Shown: in pieces, positions 38,502 through 46,812 of the stretch
Layout of the letters: the number at the start of each line of letters is the position of its first letter
How positions within the stretch are numbered: the first letter of the stretch is position 1
Assembly: GCF_008000935.1 (NCBI RefSeq)
Contig: NZ_CP042831.1
Coordinates: 248,001 to 312,000, forward strand
DNA from: Flavobacterium alkalisoli
GTDB lineage: Bacteria > Bacteroidota > Bacteroidia > Flavobacteriales > Flavobacteriaceae
Direction of reading: 5' to 3'
DNA: 64,000 nucleotides
Made by a program: the position numbers and the translations under genes
The notes under the pieces: model-generated
What the model saw: the letters and a program-made list of their open reading frames with translations, nothing else
Databases searched by the model: none
What the model was told of the DNA's origin: nothing

Positions 38502-40739
38502 TTATTTTATTTTAAATCGAAGCCCTGCATAATACATCTGCCCAAAAACAGGCGCATATACAATAGACGTATCAAAATACTGGCCAAAAGGATCGTCTGC
38601 CCCTATAATAGCTTTATTTTGCCTGTAATTACCTATATTCTCCCCTCCTACATACACCTCAAATACACTTGAAAAAGTTCTTGTTACCTGAGCGTTCATC
38701 AAAGAGAATGAAGGAGAATAATCTCCCATTTGATATTCTGCCGGGTTACTGCCTGTATAAGGTAAACGCTGTTTCCCCATCCAGTTGTATGTAAAGTCAA
38801 ACTTCCATTGCTTACCACCTTCCACAATATGGGTCTCATAGGCTAAGTTGGCAAAAAACCTGTGCTTTGCCTGCAAAGGCTTATCCTCAGTACCTGAAAG
38901 GTAATCTGTTTTGATGTCGTAGTATTTATAAGCTGTACGTACATTAAAATGACGGGTTATCTCATAATTAAGTTCTACCTGAAGACTGTTGGCATAAGAC
39001 TTTCCGTCAAGGTTATAAAACAGTACCTGCTGCGGACTTGCAAAAAGGTCTACAACCGCCTGGTTTTGAAAATCGGTTCTGTAGAAATCCACTACAAATT
39101 CGGCATTTCTGTTAAACAGCGAGAATCCCTGTACAAAGCTTGCACCATAGTTCCATGCAATTTCAGGATCAAGTCCGTAAATTTTACCGCCGCTATTTAA
39201 AATACTCATTACCCTCGAACTTCCAAACAAAGCCTGATTTTCTGCAAAAATATTAGCAGCTCGCTTACCACGACCAAAAGAAGCCCTTACGGTGGCCTTT
39301 TCCCACGGATTGTATTTAAGATGCATTCTTGGCGTAAGGAAAACACCTAAACGATTGTGAGCATCTATACGCCCTCCCGCCACAAGGCTAAAGTTTCGGG
39401 TATTATCATAAGTATATTCAAAAAATGCCCCCACGCTATTATCAATCCTGCTATAATCTATGGTATTTACAAACTCTCCGTAATTATCATAGGTAAAGTT
39501 AAGTCCCGTAGAAAACTTATTAAGAGTATTGCTTATAATAGAACTGAATATAAGGTTAGAATAGAAACTCTTTTGGTCGATATCATATTGGTTAAAACCA
39601 AAATAGGAATCCTGATTGTGCCAGTTAAAGGCGGTTTGTAAACCTATACTCTGGTATGGCATATCAGGGAATACATAGCCAAGTTTGGCAGAGATATCCA
39701 GCTTATCGGTATTAATTTCAGAGCCCCAGTGATTTGTAGTGAACTTATCAGTATCCGGATCAAAATCAATTTCTCCGGTTTGCTTTTCATCCCTCATGTA
39801 ACGGAGATTGATAAAGCTAACCCATCCTGTTTCCGGATTATTATACTGCCAGCGGTTCATCACATTTATCTGCTTTGCCAGCGGATTGTCTAAAAAACCG
39901 TCATCATTCATGTCGTTTTTAGACACACGTGTATTACCATGAACAAAAAGGCTTGTACTCCATTTGTCCGATACCTTTTTATTAAAGTGGGTATTAAGTT
40001 CGAAGCGGCCACCCTGAGAACCGTAAGCATTTAAAAAGAAAGGAATATCCGTTGCAGGTTTTAAAAGCTCATAGTTTATCTGTCCCGATATACTCTCATA
40101 ACCGTTTATAACCGGACCTGCACCCTTTGTTATCTGGATACTTTCTACCCACGTTCCCGGAATAAACGAAAGGCCATAAGCCTGGGATGCTCCCCTTACA
40201 GCAGGTATATTCTCTTCAGAAATCAATAGGTAAGGGCTTGTAAGTCCAAGCATTTTTATTTGCCTGTTACCCGTTAAGGCATCAGAGAAGTTAACATCTA
40301 TAGAAGGGTTGGTTTCAAAGCTCTCGGCAATATTACAACAGGCAGCTTTTAAAAGCTCAGCAGACCCCATATTAACCACATTGGCTGCCTCGGCGTTAGA
40401 TCTTTTAAGGCTTCTTCGGGTTTTATCAATAACTACATTATCAAGCTTATCCCCTCCTGAAAGCTTTAGGGAATGAGTTATAAATTTCGGAGAATCTACA
40501 GCAATAGTATCTGTAGTATAACCTATAAAGCTTATTACAAGCTTTTTATAATCGGGATCATAAGGAAGTTCAAAAGTACCGTCTGCCTGTGTAGACGCAC
40601 CTATGGTTGTATTTAGCCAGTAAATACTCGCCCCGGGAAGCGGCTGCTTATTCTCATCGAGAACCTTACCGCTTAATTTGTCCTGTGCCTGTATAGTATA
40701 GGCACCTATCATTATTATGAAAAATAATATATAACGCAT
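38502..40739 (-). CDS. TonB-dependent receptor, probable metal-related
   Basis: 745 residues. Signal peptide, then a carboxypeptidase-regulatory-like beta-sandwich (about 22-95: LSGKVLDENKQPLPGASIYWLNTTIGASTQADG), plug domain (about 105-230) and a 22-strand-type barrel to the C terminus (MYYAGLRFKIK). The plug holds the unusual pair Cys134-Cys135 (LLKAACCNIAESFE), placed where a metal or metallophore could be sensed. Its partners on both sides carry Cys-rich metal motifs, so it probably imports copper or another transition metal, not a glycan. No SusD partner is present. Confidence 0.88.
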   Translation of the reverse strand: MRYILFFIIMIGAYTIQAQDKLSGKVLDENKQPLPGASIYWLNTTIGASTQADGTFELPYDPDYKKLVISFIGYTTDTIAVDSPKFITHSLKLSGGDKLDNVVIDKTRRSLKRSNAEAANVVNMGSAELLKAACCNIAESFETNPSIDVNFSDALTGNRQIKMLGLTSPYLLISEENIPAVRGASQAYGLSFIPGTWVESIQITKGAGPVINGYESISGQINYELLKPATDIPFFLNAYGSQGGRFELNTHFNKKVSDKWSTSLFVHGNTRVSKNDMNDDGFLDNPLAKQINVMNRWQYNNPETGWVSFINLRYMRDEKQTGEIDFDPDTDKFTTNHWGSEINTDKLDISAKLGYVFPDMPYQSIGLQTAFNWHNQDSYFGFNQYDIDQKSFYSNLIFSSIISNTLNKFSTGLNFTYDNYGEFVNTIDYSRIDNSVGAFFEYTYDNTRNFSLVAGGRIDAHNRLGVFLTPRMHLKYNPWEKATVRASFGRGKRAANIFAENQALFGSSRVMSILNSGGKIYGLDPEIAWNYGASFVQGFSLFNRNAEFVVDFYRTDFQNQAVVDLFASPQQVLFYNLDGKSYANSLQVELNYEITRHFNVRTAYKYYDIKTDYLSGTEDKPLQAKHRFFANLAYETHIVEGGKQWKFDFTYNWMGKQRLPYTGSNPAEYQMGDYSPSFSLMNAQVTRTFSSVFEVYVGGENIGNYRQNKAIIGADDPFGQYFDTSIVYAPVFGQMYYAGLRFKIK

Positions 40740-40802
40740 AAAAAAATTTTAATGTTAATAGCTGTCTGTTTCCCATAATGGAAATGAATAAAAACATTAA
40801 AA

Positions 40803-41225
40803 TCAGGCGTATAAAATATATTGACAGTATAACTTAAAGAGCGGAGGCGCATTTGCCTCACAATAAAATGAAGTGTTTACCTCCTGTACAAGAGGTTCGT
40901 TATAAAAATACTGTATTGGCTGCCATTGTTCTGTAGCATAAAAAGCACCTAAATCAAGCTGAAGTGACTTTACAAGTATATTATCGCTTTTATCCTGAAT
41001 TTTTACAAGGTCGTTCTTGCAGCATTTTTTTGCCGGTTCGGCTTTCATTGCACAACAGCCCTTATCCTGCTTTTTGGCCATGGCCTTGCAGGAGTCATCA
41101 ACCTTATATGCTAAAGAAATTGAAGCAATCTCACCGTGGCAATAATGTACATTAAGGGCAAACCCCATGTTAGCAACTAACAGGAGTGATGCCAAAAGTA
41201 TACTTATGTGCCTTTTAAAATTCAT
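40803..41225 (-). CDS. HYC_CC_PP family protein (Cys-rich, secreted)
   Basis: 140 residues. Signal peptide or anchor at the N terminus, followed by the family hallmarks: HYC at 27-29 (NVHYCHGEI), CC at 57-58 and 68-69 (KGCCAMKAEPAKKCCK), and PP near the end (NAPPLFKLYCQYIL). Several more cysteines. The motifs suggest soft-metal binding. First gene of the operon; the receptor starts 63 bases downstream. Function is not known from experiment as far as I can tell. Confidence 0.85.
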   Translation of the reverse strand: MNFKRHISILLASLLLVANMGFALNVHYCHGEIASISLAYKVDDSCKAMAKKQDKGCCAMKAEPAKKCCKNDLVKIQDKSDNILVKSLQLDLGAFYATEQWQPIQYFYNEPLVQEVNTSFYCEANAPPLFKLYCQYILYA

Positions 41226-41345
41226 GATGCCACAAATTTATACATTTTATTTTTAGTGAATTAGTTTCTACACTACTAAAACACAAAATGTGGGAATTTT
41301 ATATTTTTTAACACAAAAAAACATAAGTCAAAATGCTTTAATAGA

Positions 41346-41353
41346 TAATTTTG
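41346..41353 (+). promoter_or_regulatory. Possible -7 element (TAATTTTG) of GAF gene
   Basis: Exact TAnnTTTG match 18 bases before the ATG at 41372. No clear TTG at -33. Confidence 0.3.
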
Positions 41354-41371
41354 TACAAAAGATTATACACT

Positions 41372-41827
41372 ATGACATTTGAAGAATTAAAACCTAAGGT
41401 TATCGACATATTACATCATGACTATACATTAAGGGATGAAAAGCTGTTACAGGTTTGCCATCTTTTAAAAGACAATATAGATTATTACGACTGGGTTGGC
41501 TTTTACTTTAGAAACGGAGATAAGGAAGAACTTTTATTAGGGCCTTATGCCGGAGAACCTACCGACCATACAGTTATTCCTTTTGGAAAAGGTATATGCG
41601 GACAGGTAGCAGTATCTAACAAAAACTTTGTTGTGCCCGATGTAACTACACAGGACAATTATATTGCCTGCAGCATCACCGTAAAGTCGGAAGTGGTTGT
41701 ACCTCTTTTTGTTGACGGTAAGAACATAGGCCAGATAGATATAGACTCTAACGTACTGGATGCTTTTAGCGAGTTGGATGAGCGTTTCCTCGAATTTGTA
41801 AACGAACAGGTAGCTAAACTTTTTTAA
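41372..41827 (+). CDS. GAF domain protein, free methionine-(R)-sulfoxide reductase type
   Basis: 151 residues from the ATG at 41372; the longer frame to 41351 begins upstream of the family start MTFEELKPKV. A single GAF domain: YDWVGFYFRNGDKEELLLGPY, GKGICGQVAV and DNYIACSITVKSEVVVPLF. The cysteines in GIC-G and IAC match the two core catalytic cysteines of YebR/MsrC-type reductases. The third (resolving) position is a His in DHTVIPFG. It probably reduces free Met-R-sulfoxide; the missing third Cys leaves some doubt. Confidence 0.83.
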   Translation: MTFEELKPKVIDILHHDYTLRDEKLLQVCHLLKDNIDYYDWVGFYFRNGDKEELLLGPYAGEPTDHTVIPFGKGICGQVAVSNKNFVVPDVTTQDNYIACSITVKSEVVVPLFVDGKNIGQIDIDSNVLDAFSELDERFLEFVNEQVAKLF

Positions 41828-41877
41828 GTCATTAAGACTTAGCACACAAGCTACTTAGAAACTTCTACCACAAAGCC

Positions 41878-41907
41878 TTGCGGGTAAAAAATTATTGATT
41901 ACCTTTG
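41878..41907 (+). promoter_or_regulatory. rpsO: Bacteroidota-type promoter of rpsO
   Basis: TTG (41878-41880), exact 19-base spacer, TACCTTTG (41900-41907). This is a textbook match to the Bacteroidota consensus and the best promoter in the window. Transcription should start near 41914. Confidence 0.7.
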
Positions 41908-41915
41908 CAGCCAAT

Positions 41916-41928
41916 CGGGAAAGGCCCG
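41916..41928 (+). promoter_or_regulatory. Small hairpin at the 5' end of the rpsO mRNA
   Basis: CGGG-AAAGG-CCCG lies a few bases after the predicted transcription start and 31 bases before the rpsO ATG. It could stabilise the mRNA or take part in ribosomal-protein feedback; no direct evidence. Confidence 0.35.
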
Positions 41929-41958
41929 TTACATAAAAATTATTTAAACAATATTGGC

Positions 41959-42228
41959 ATGTACTTGACTAAAGAAGTAAAAGAGCAAATCTTTACAAAA
42001 CACGGCAAATCTGCTACTGACACTGGAACAGCTGAAGGACAGATCGCGTTATTTACATTTAGAATTAACCACTTAACTGAGCACTTAAAAAAGAATCGTC
42101 ACGATTATAATACAGAGCGTTCACTAGTTAAGCTGGTAGGTAAAAGAAGAAGTCTTCTTGACTACCTTAAGAAAAAAGATATCAACAGATATCGTGAGAT
42201 TATCAAAGAATTAAACATCAGAAAATAA
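41959..42228 (+). CDS. rpsO: 30S ribosomal protein S15
   Basis: 89 residues from the ATG at 41959, the standard S15 length. Seen: YLTKEVKEQIFTKHGKSATDTGTAEGQIALFTFRI, LTEHLKKNRHDYNTERSLVKLVGKRRSLLDYLKK and INRYREIIKELNIRK. Binds 16S rRNA in the platform. Next to pnp, as in many bacteria. Confidence 0.97.
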   Translation: MYLTKEVKEQIFTKHGKSATDTGTAEGQIALFTFRINHLTEHLKKNRHDYNTERSLVKLVGKRRSLLDYLKKKDINRYREIIKELNIRK

Positions 42229-42236
42229 TCGAGATG

Positions 42237-42267
42237 AAAAGAGGTGCCTGCGCGCCTCTTTTTGTTT
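42237..42267 (+). terminator. Terminator after rpsO
   Basis: GAGGTGC-CTGC-GCGCCTC (one G-T pair) followed by TTTTTG. It may partly separate rpsO from pnp. Confidence 0.75.
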
Positions 42268-42376
42268 TACATATTTTGCATAAAAAAAGTTTTGGTTTTT
42301 CATTGGGTTTTAGACAACTACACACAACAACTACACAACTAAACAACACCCATTGTTTAATCAAAGAAATGGATTT

Positions 42377-44617
42377 ATGATTCCAAACGTAACAAGAGAA
42401 ATTATCGATCTGGGAGATGGAAGAAGCATCTCGATCGAAACAGGAAAACTTGCAAAACAGGCAGACGGCTCTGTAGTCGTACAAATGGGTAACGCCATGC
42501 TGCTTGCTACTGTGGTTTCCGCAAAGACTGCCGCTCCGGGCATCGACTTTTTACCACTTACGGTAGATTACCGTGAAAAATTTGCGGCCGCGGGCCGTTT
42601 TCCGGGCGGATTTTTTAAACGTGAAGCAAGACCAAGTGATGCAGAGGTATTAACCATGAGGTTAGTAGACCGTGTACTTCGTCCGCTTTTCCCTGATGAT
42701 TACCATGCAGAAACGCAGGTAATGATCCAACTTATGTCTCACGACGAAAACGTAATGCCTGATGCACTTGCAGGTTTAGCAGCTTCTGCTGCACTTGCAG
42801 TTTCAGACGTACCATTCCACACACTTATTTCTGAAGTACGTGTTGCACGTGTCGATGGCAAATTCATCATTAACCCAAGCAAAGAGCAGTTAGCACAATC
42901 TGACATCGATATGATGATTGGCGCTTCAAGCGACTCTATCGCTATGGTTGAAGGTGAAATGAAAGAGATATCTGAAAAAGAAATGGTTGAGGCAATCAAA
43001 TTCGCTCACGATGCCATTAAACTTCAGATTGCTGCTCAGGAAAAAATGAGAGCTGCGATAGGTAAAGAAATCAGAGAATATGAAGGTGAGGCTAATGATG
43101 CTGATATCGAGAAAAAAGTATACGACCTTTCATACGATAAGTATTTTGCTGTAGCTAAAGAAAGTTCTGCTAAGCATGAGCGTTCTGAGAAATTCTCAGT
43201 AATTAAAGAAGAAATCCTTGCTGCCTTTACAGAAGAGGAACTTGTTGAGCACGCTGACATGATTAGCAAATACATCTACAAGTCACAAAAAGAAGCCGTA
43301 AGAAACGTTATCCTTGATTTAGGACTACGCCTTGACGGAAGAAAAACAAACGAAATACGCCCTATTTGGTGTGAGGTTGATTATCTTCCTTCAGTTCACG
43401 GTTCTTCAATATTCACAAGAGGTGAAACTCAGGCACTGGCTACAGTTACCCTAGGTACATCTCGTGAAGCTAACGTTATAGACTTACCGTCTGAACAAGG
43501 TGAAGAAAGATTCTATCTTCACTACAACTTCCCTCCTTTCTCTACAGGTGAAGCTAAACCACTAAGAGGAACTTCAAGAAGAGAGGTTGGTCACGGTAAC
43601 CTTGCACAACGTGCACTTAAAAACATGATTCCTGCCGAGAATCCATATACAGTACGTGTAGTATCTGAAGTATTAGAATCTAACGGTTCATCTTCTATGG
43701 CTACAGTATGTGCAGGTACTCTTGCGCTTATGGATGCAGGTGTACAGATTAAAAAACCGGTTTCAGGTATTGCAATGGGATTAATCTCAGACGACAAAAC
43801 AGGAAGATGGGCTGTATTATCTGATATCCTTGGTGACGAAGATCACTTAGGTGATATGGACTTTAAAGTTACCGGTACTGCAGATGGTATTACTGCCTGC
43901 CAGATGGACATCAAGATTGAAGGCCTTAACTACGAAATCATGGAGCAGGCTCTTGAGCAGGCTCGCGAAGGCCGTCTACATATCCTTGGTAAACTTGTTG
44001 AAGTTATTGAGCAACCAAGAGAAACCGTTAAGAAACACGCTCCTAAAATCGTTAAGGTTACTATACCTGGTGCATTTATTGGTGCTCTTATCGGTCCTGG
44101 CGGAAAAGTTATTCAGGAACTTCAAAAAGCTACAGGAACAACTATCGTTATTAACGAGGTTGACGAGCAGGGTGAAGTTGAAATTCTTGGTACTGATCCA
44201 GACGGAATGCAGGCTGTACTTAACAAAATTGACTCTATCATATTCAAACCACAGGTTGGTGAAACATATGAAGTAAAAGTTGTTAAGATGCTTGACTTTG
44301 GTGCTGTAGTAGAATATACTCAGGCTCCGGGTAACGAAGTACTTCTACACGTATCTGAGCTTGCTTGGGAACGTACAGAAAACGTATCAGACGTTGTAAA
44401 TATGGGTGACGTGTTTGAGGTGAAATACATCGGCATCGACCCTAAAACAAGAAAAGAGAAAGTTTCAAGAAAAGCTTTATTACCAAGACCTCCAAGAGAT
44501 GAGAACCGTCCTCCAAGAGACGAAAACCGTCCACCGAGAGACAACAGAGGACCTCGACCTAACAGGGATAATAAAGGACCTAAAAATAATGATAACGGCG
44601 GTAATAAAGAAGCTTAA
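42377..44617 (+). CDS. pnp: Polyribonucleotide nucleotidyltransferase (PNPase)
   Basis: 746 residues from the ATG at 42377 (the frame extends 8 codons further, but the family start is [16 protein letters not shown]). 3'-5' phosphorolytic RNA degradation. Two RNase PH-like cores ([21 protein letters not shown] in the first; [13 protein letters not shown] and MGLISD in the second), KH domain ([16 protein letters not shown]) and S1 domain ([20 protein letters not shown]). The C terminus ends in an Arg/Pro/Asn-rich tail with PPRDENR tandem repeats, which is not part of the core enzyme. Confidence 0.97.
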   Translation: MIPNVTREIIDLGDGRSISIETGKLAKQADGSVVVQMGNAMLLATVVSAKTAAPGIDFLPLTVDYREKFAAAGRFPGGFFKREARPSDAEVLTMRLVDRVLRPLFPDDYHAETQVMIQLMSHDENVMPDALAGLAASAALAVSDVPFHTLISEVRVARVDGKFIINPSKEQLAQSDIDMMIGASSDSIAMVEGEMKEISEKEMVEAIKFAHDAIKLQIAAQEKMRAAIGKEIREYEGEANDADIEKKVYDLSYDKYFAVAKESSAKHERSEKFSVIKEEILAAFTEEELVEHADMISKYIYKSQKEAVRNVILDLGLRLDGRKTNEIRPIWCEVDYLPSVHGSSIFTRGETQALATVTLGTSREANVIDLPSEQGEERFYLHYNFPPFSTGEAKPLRGTSRREVGHGNLAQRALKNMIPAENPYTVRVVSEVLESNGSSSMATVCAGTLALMDAGVQIKKPVSGIAMGLISDDKTGRWAVLSDILGDEDHLGDMDFKVTGTADGITACQMDIKIEGLNYEIMEQALEQAREGRLHILGKLVEVIEQPRETVKKHAPKIVKVTIPGAFIGALIGPGGKVIQELQKATGTTIVINEVDEQGEVEILGTDPDGMQAVLNKIDSIIFKPQVGETYEVKVVKMLDFGAVVEYTQAPGNEVLLHVSELAWERTENVSDVVNMGDVFEVKYIGIDPKTRKEKVSRKALLPRPPRDENRPPRDENRPPRDNRGPRPNRDNKGPKNNDNGGNKEA
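44489..44545 (+). repeat. Tandem 21-base repeat coding PPRDENR in the pnp tail
   Basis: Copies at 44489-44509, 44510-44530 and a partial one from 44531, each coding PPRD(E)N(R). The third copy has drifted (CCACCG). Slippage-prone coding repeat in a basic, disordered tail that could contact RNA. Confidence 0.8.
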
Positions 44618-44640
44618 TTTTCATATAAGGTTAATTCATA

Positions 44641-44670
44641 AAAACCCTGCTTTAAAGCAGGGTTTTTTAT
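44641..44670 (+). terminator. Terminator after pnp
   Basis: AAAACCCTGC-TTTAAA-GCAGGGTTTT hairpin followed by T-rich sequence, 24 bases after the pnp stop. The following ~170 bases (44671-44836) hold no gene or motif that I can see. Confidence 0.85.
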
Positions 44671-44836
44671 TTACTCTAGATTCGTTTAACACATATTTAA
44701 TATCAAGAACTATAAACTTAAAAGTATAAACTACACTATTAAATCATTTTTTTCTACATCTTGACTTAAAAAGAATCCTAAGAATTAATAGCCTGAATTC
44801 ATAAAAGACTACAATAAATATTCATTAAAGCTCATT

Positions 44837-44868
44837 AAAAAAACCTGGCTCAGTAAGGAACCAGGTTT
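44837..44868 (-). terminator. Terminator of the Cys-rich lipoprotein transcript
   Basis: AAACCTGG-loop-CCAGGTTT with an A run on the left, which reads as a T run on the minus strand. It lies after the possible 29-residue ORF and marks the end of that transcript. Confidence 0.7.
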
Positions 44869-44910
44869 AAATTATTTATAGTTTAAATTATTTATAACAT
44901 AAATTACTTA

Positions 44911-45000
44911 TTATTTAGCAAAGGCTAAAAAAACAAGAAAAGCAACACCTAACAAAACACAAAAAAAATCATTAAATGTTTTTTCAGACCAGTTTTTCAT
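44911..45000 (-). CDS. Possible 29-residue membrane peptide
   Basis: ATG at 45000, TAA at 44911. The peptide has a polar start (MKNWSEKTFND) and one hydrophobic helix (FFCVLLGVAFLVFLAF) ending in AK. It lies 43 bases after the Cys-rich lipoprotein gene on the same strand and before that transcript's terminator. Short ORFs with a hydrophobic helix arise by chance in AT-rich DNA, so coding status is uncertain. If real, it could be a small partner or immunity/stabilising peptide (speculation). Confidence 0.4.
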   Translation of the reverse strand: MKNWSEKTFNDFFCVLLGVAFLVFLAFAK

Positions 45001-45043
45001 AATATTACTATTTAAATTATAGTATAAATATAATACTTTTTTT

Positions 45044-45763
45044 TTAATTACGAGGAGCAACAACAGAAAGATTTGCAGGCCCAGAAGATGTTATATTACA
45101 CGACCCGCCACATGTTGAAGATTGGAATGAATAACTACATGTTGCACCCGATTGTACACATGACTGATAAGCAGCTAAACAACTATCTGAAGCCTGTGAT
45201 TGCTTGTATGCACAATATGCTCCACCTATAACAATAGCTACTACCACAACCACACACGGAGGACAGCCTAGAGGGACTACTTCTGAAGAAGAATTAAAGC
45301 CTCCAGAACCTATCTCTCTCAAAACTTGATCAGCATCAACTAATCCATCTATTGCTACGTCATAAGTTTCACCATCAATTTCAGTAATAATATTTGTAGA
45401 ATTAGAACCTAAATCTTGATTTAAAGTAACATACATATCCAGATTGTTACCATTTACACCTTTAACAACAAAGTTATTAGTATCAAGCTTATTTACTTCA
45501 TTATAGTTTAAACCTCCTCTTGTATCCATAGCAAATCTGACTATCTGCCCATCAATACGCAAATAACCATACTGAATATAATCATAGTAATCTAAGAGAC
45601 TAAATTGAAGGTTATTATTTTGAGAATTTTTAAATGTAAACTCAGTGCTGAATTTAACATTTTCTTCCTCTGTCACTCCATTTTGAGAACAAGAAGACAA
45701 TAAAAGAATAAAGGCTAAAGGCCCTGTAAAAATTGATTTTCTAAAAAATGATAATACATTCAT
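45044..45763 (-). CDS. Unrecognised lipoprotein with Cys-rich C-terminal membrane segment
   Basis: 239 residues. Signal peptide with lipobox LSSC (Cys25). Residues 30-160 form a polar, Asn/Asp-rich region of beta character. The C-terminal ~75 residues are striking: GCPPCVVVVVAIVIGGAYC places a hydrophobic helix between cysteines 167/170 and 184. It is followed by Cys195, 202, 209, 218 and 222 in a Ser-rich tail: eight cysteines in 56 residues. I do not recognise the family. The helix plus disulfide-rich tail recalls a secreted bacteriocin-like or anchored peptide module, but no leader or processing site is certain. It lies in an accessory stretch with broken genes. Confidence 0.65.
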   Translation of the reverse strand: MNVLSFFRKSIFTGPLAFILLLSSCSQNGVTEEENVKFSTEFTFKNSQNNNLQFSLLDYYDYIQYGYLRIDGQIVRFAMDTRGGLNYNEVNKLDTNNFVVKGVNGNNLDMYVTLNQDLGSNSTNIITEIDGETYDVAIDGLVDADQVLREIGSGGFNSSSEVVPLGCPPCVVVVVAIVIGGAYCAYKQSQASDSCLAAYQSCVQSGATCSYSFQSSTCGGSCNITSSGPANLSVVAPRN

Positions 45764-45795
45764 AAAATTAAAATTATAAATTAAGGATTTAAGGT

Positions 45796-45807
45796 GTGAT
45801 CGATCAC
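45796..45807. promoter_or_regulatory. 12-base perfect palindrome upstream of Cys-rich lipoprotein
   Basis: GTGATCGATCAC, 33 bases upstream of the start at 45763. Symmetry suggests a dimeric repressor or activator site. It resembles CRP sites except that the spacer is 4, not 6. An A/T tract follows at 45817-45848. Confidence 0.3.
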
Positions 45808-45885
45808 CGCAAATAAAAAGAAAAAGAAGAAAAAAAAAAAAATTTTTTCTTCAACAATTTAATAAATAAACAAGGAGCACCTCTT

Positions 45886-45942
45886 TATTTCTAAAAATCA
45901 AAGAATTAATACAGAATATTAAATCTTTGATTTTTAGAAATA
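45886..45942. repeat. Perfect 19-bp inverted repeat
   Basis: Arms 45886-45904 and 45924-45942 are exact reverse complements, separated by 19 bases. AT-rich (TCTAAAAATCAAAGA core). It sits between the Cys-rich lipoprotein and a truncated gene. It may be a hairpin, a remnant of a small mobile element (MITE-like) or a recombination scar. No target-site duplication is evident to me. Confidence 0.6.
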
Positions 45943-45948
45943 TAATTA

Positions 45949-46101
45949 AATGATTATTTATTTATTTTTAACACCATAAGTGTTGGTGTAGAACAAAAAT
46001 GGGAGTTTAAAGTTACCACGTGGAAAGTGCTTCTTGCCTGTATAATTCCGTTTGGCACATTTTATATTGATAAAACGATCCTCAAAAAAATCGAATTATA
46101 A
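45949..46101 (+). pseudogene. 3' remnant of a DUF3817 family gene
   Basis: The frame reads ...VGVEQKWEFKVTTWKVLLACIIPFGTFYIDKTIL... to the TAA at 46099-46101. This resembles the C-terminal end of flavobacterial DUF3817 membrane proteins. There is an in-frame stop just before 45946 and no start codon, so the 5' part is missing. The break falls right next to the inverted repeat at 45886-45942, which suggests that a recombination or insertion event removed it. Confidence 0.55.
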
Positions 46102-46106
46102 CTTTT

Positions 46107-46136
46107 AAAAAAAGCCCTGCTAAATAGCAGGGCTTT
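46107..46136. terminator. Terminator of the DUF3817 remnant
   Basis: AAAGCCCTGC-TAAATA-GCAGGGCTTT hairpin 5 bases after the remnant's stop; probably the original terminator of the lost gene. Confidence 0.75.
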
Positions 46137-46187
46137 ACATTTTACATAGCCTAAAAATTAATATTTTAGCTTGTAAATATTTTCATC

Positions 46188-46812
46188 ATGAAAAACATTA
46201 TTTCTATTATCATAACACTTACCTTATTTTCATGCACATCAACAGAAAAAGACTGGAAAAGACTATATAGTACTAGAAAACCTTTTCATAGAAGGTGATT
46301 TTGATGGTGATGGCAATACTGATAAAATTATTCAAATAGTTACTGATGCTAATGGAAACACTATCTCCAAAATCCCTGCACATGAAGAGTGGGAAAAAAC
46401 AGTAGAATATATTTTGAAAAACAACATCAACACAAAACTCTATCTAGAAAACAAAAGAACTGACACCTTGGAAATCGGTAATTCAATAGGCCTGTATTGC
46501 TTAATAAACATTGGCGACAATAATAAAGACCTAAAAGATGAAATAATATTTGTTACTGACTTACCCGATTACAGTAATCTAAATACGGCACGCATTTACA
46601 CATTTTGCAATAACAAATGGACTCAGCTTAAAACTTTCCCCATCAATGAAAGCGTCTCATTTAACTGGGAAGGAGAAGTAAAACCAACCTTTAAAGATAT
46701 ACCTGGCTTTTTATCCATGCATAATAACAATTGGGTATACATAGAATATAATGACGATTACGTTTATAACCCTGAAAAAATGGAAAAACTTATAGTCCCA
46801 AAATGCCATTAA
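46188..46812 (+). pseudogene. Lipoprotein gene with a one-base frameshift
   Basis: The ATG at 46188 gives a lipoprotein signal peptide (MKNIISIIITLTLFSC, then TSTEKDWK), but this frame stops after 36 codons. The +1 frame continues from about 46261 as DYIVLENLFIEGDFDGDGNTDKI and runs to 46812. The two join if one A is removed from the run at 46257-46260. The downstream part has an Asp-rich DGDGNTD stretch like a calcium-binding or FG-GAP-type loop, and ends in IVPKCH. Either a real pseudogene or an assembly error in a homopolymer. Function unknown. Confidence 0.65.

Noticed and set aside
43851..44276. 141-residue plus-strand ORF inside pnp
   Set aside because: Out-of-frame, Leu/Lys-rich shadow of a clearly conserved PNPase segment.
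45817..45848. A/T homopolymer tract as a terminator
   Set aside because: The A-rich run passes into TTTTTT with no GC-containing stem; low-complexity upstream DNA only.
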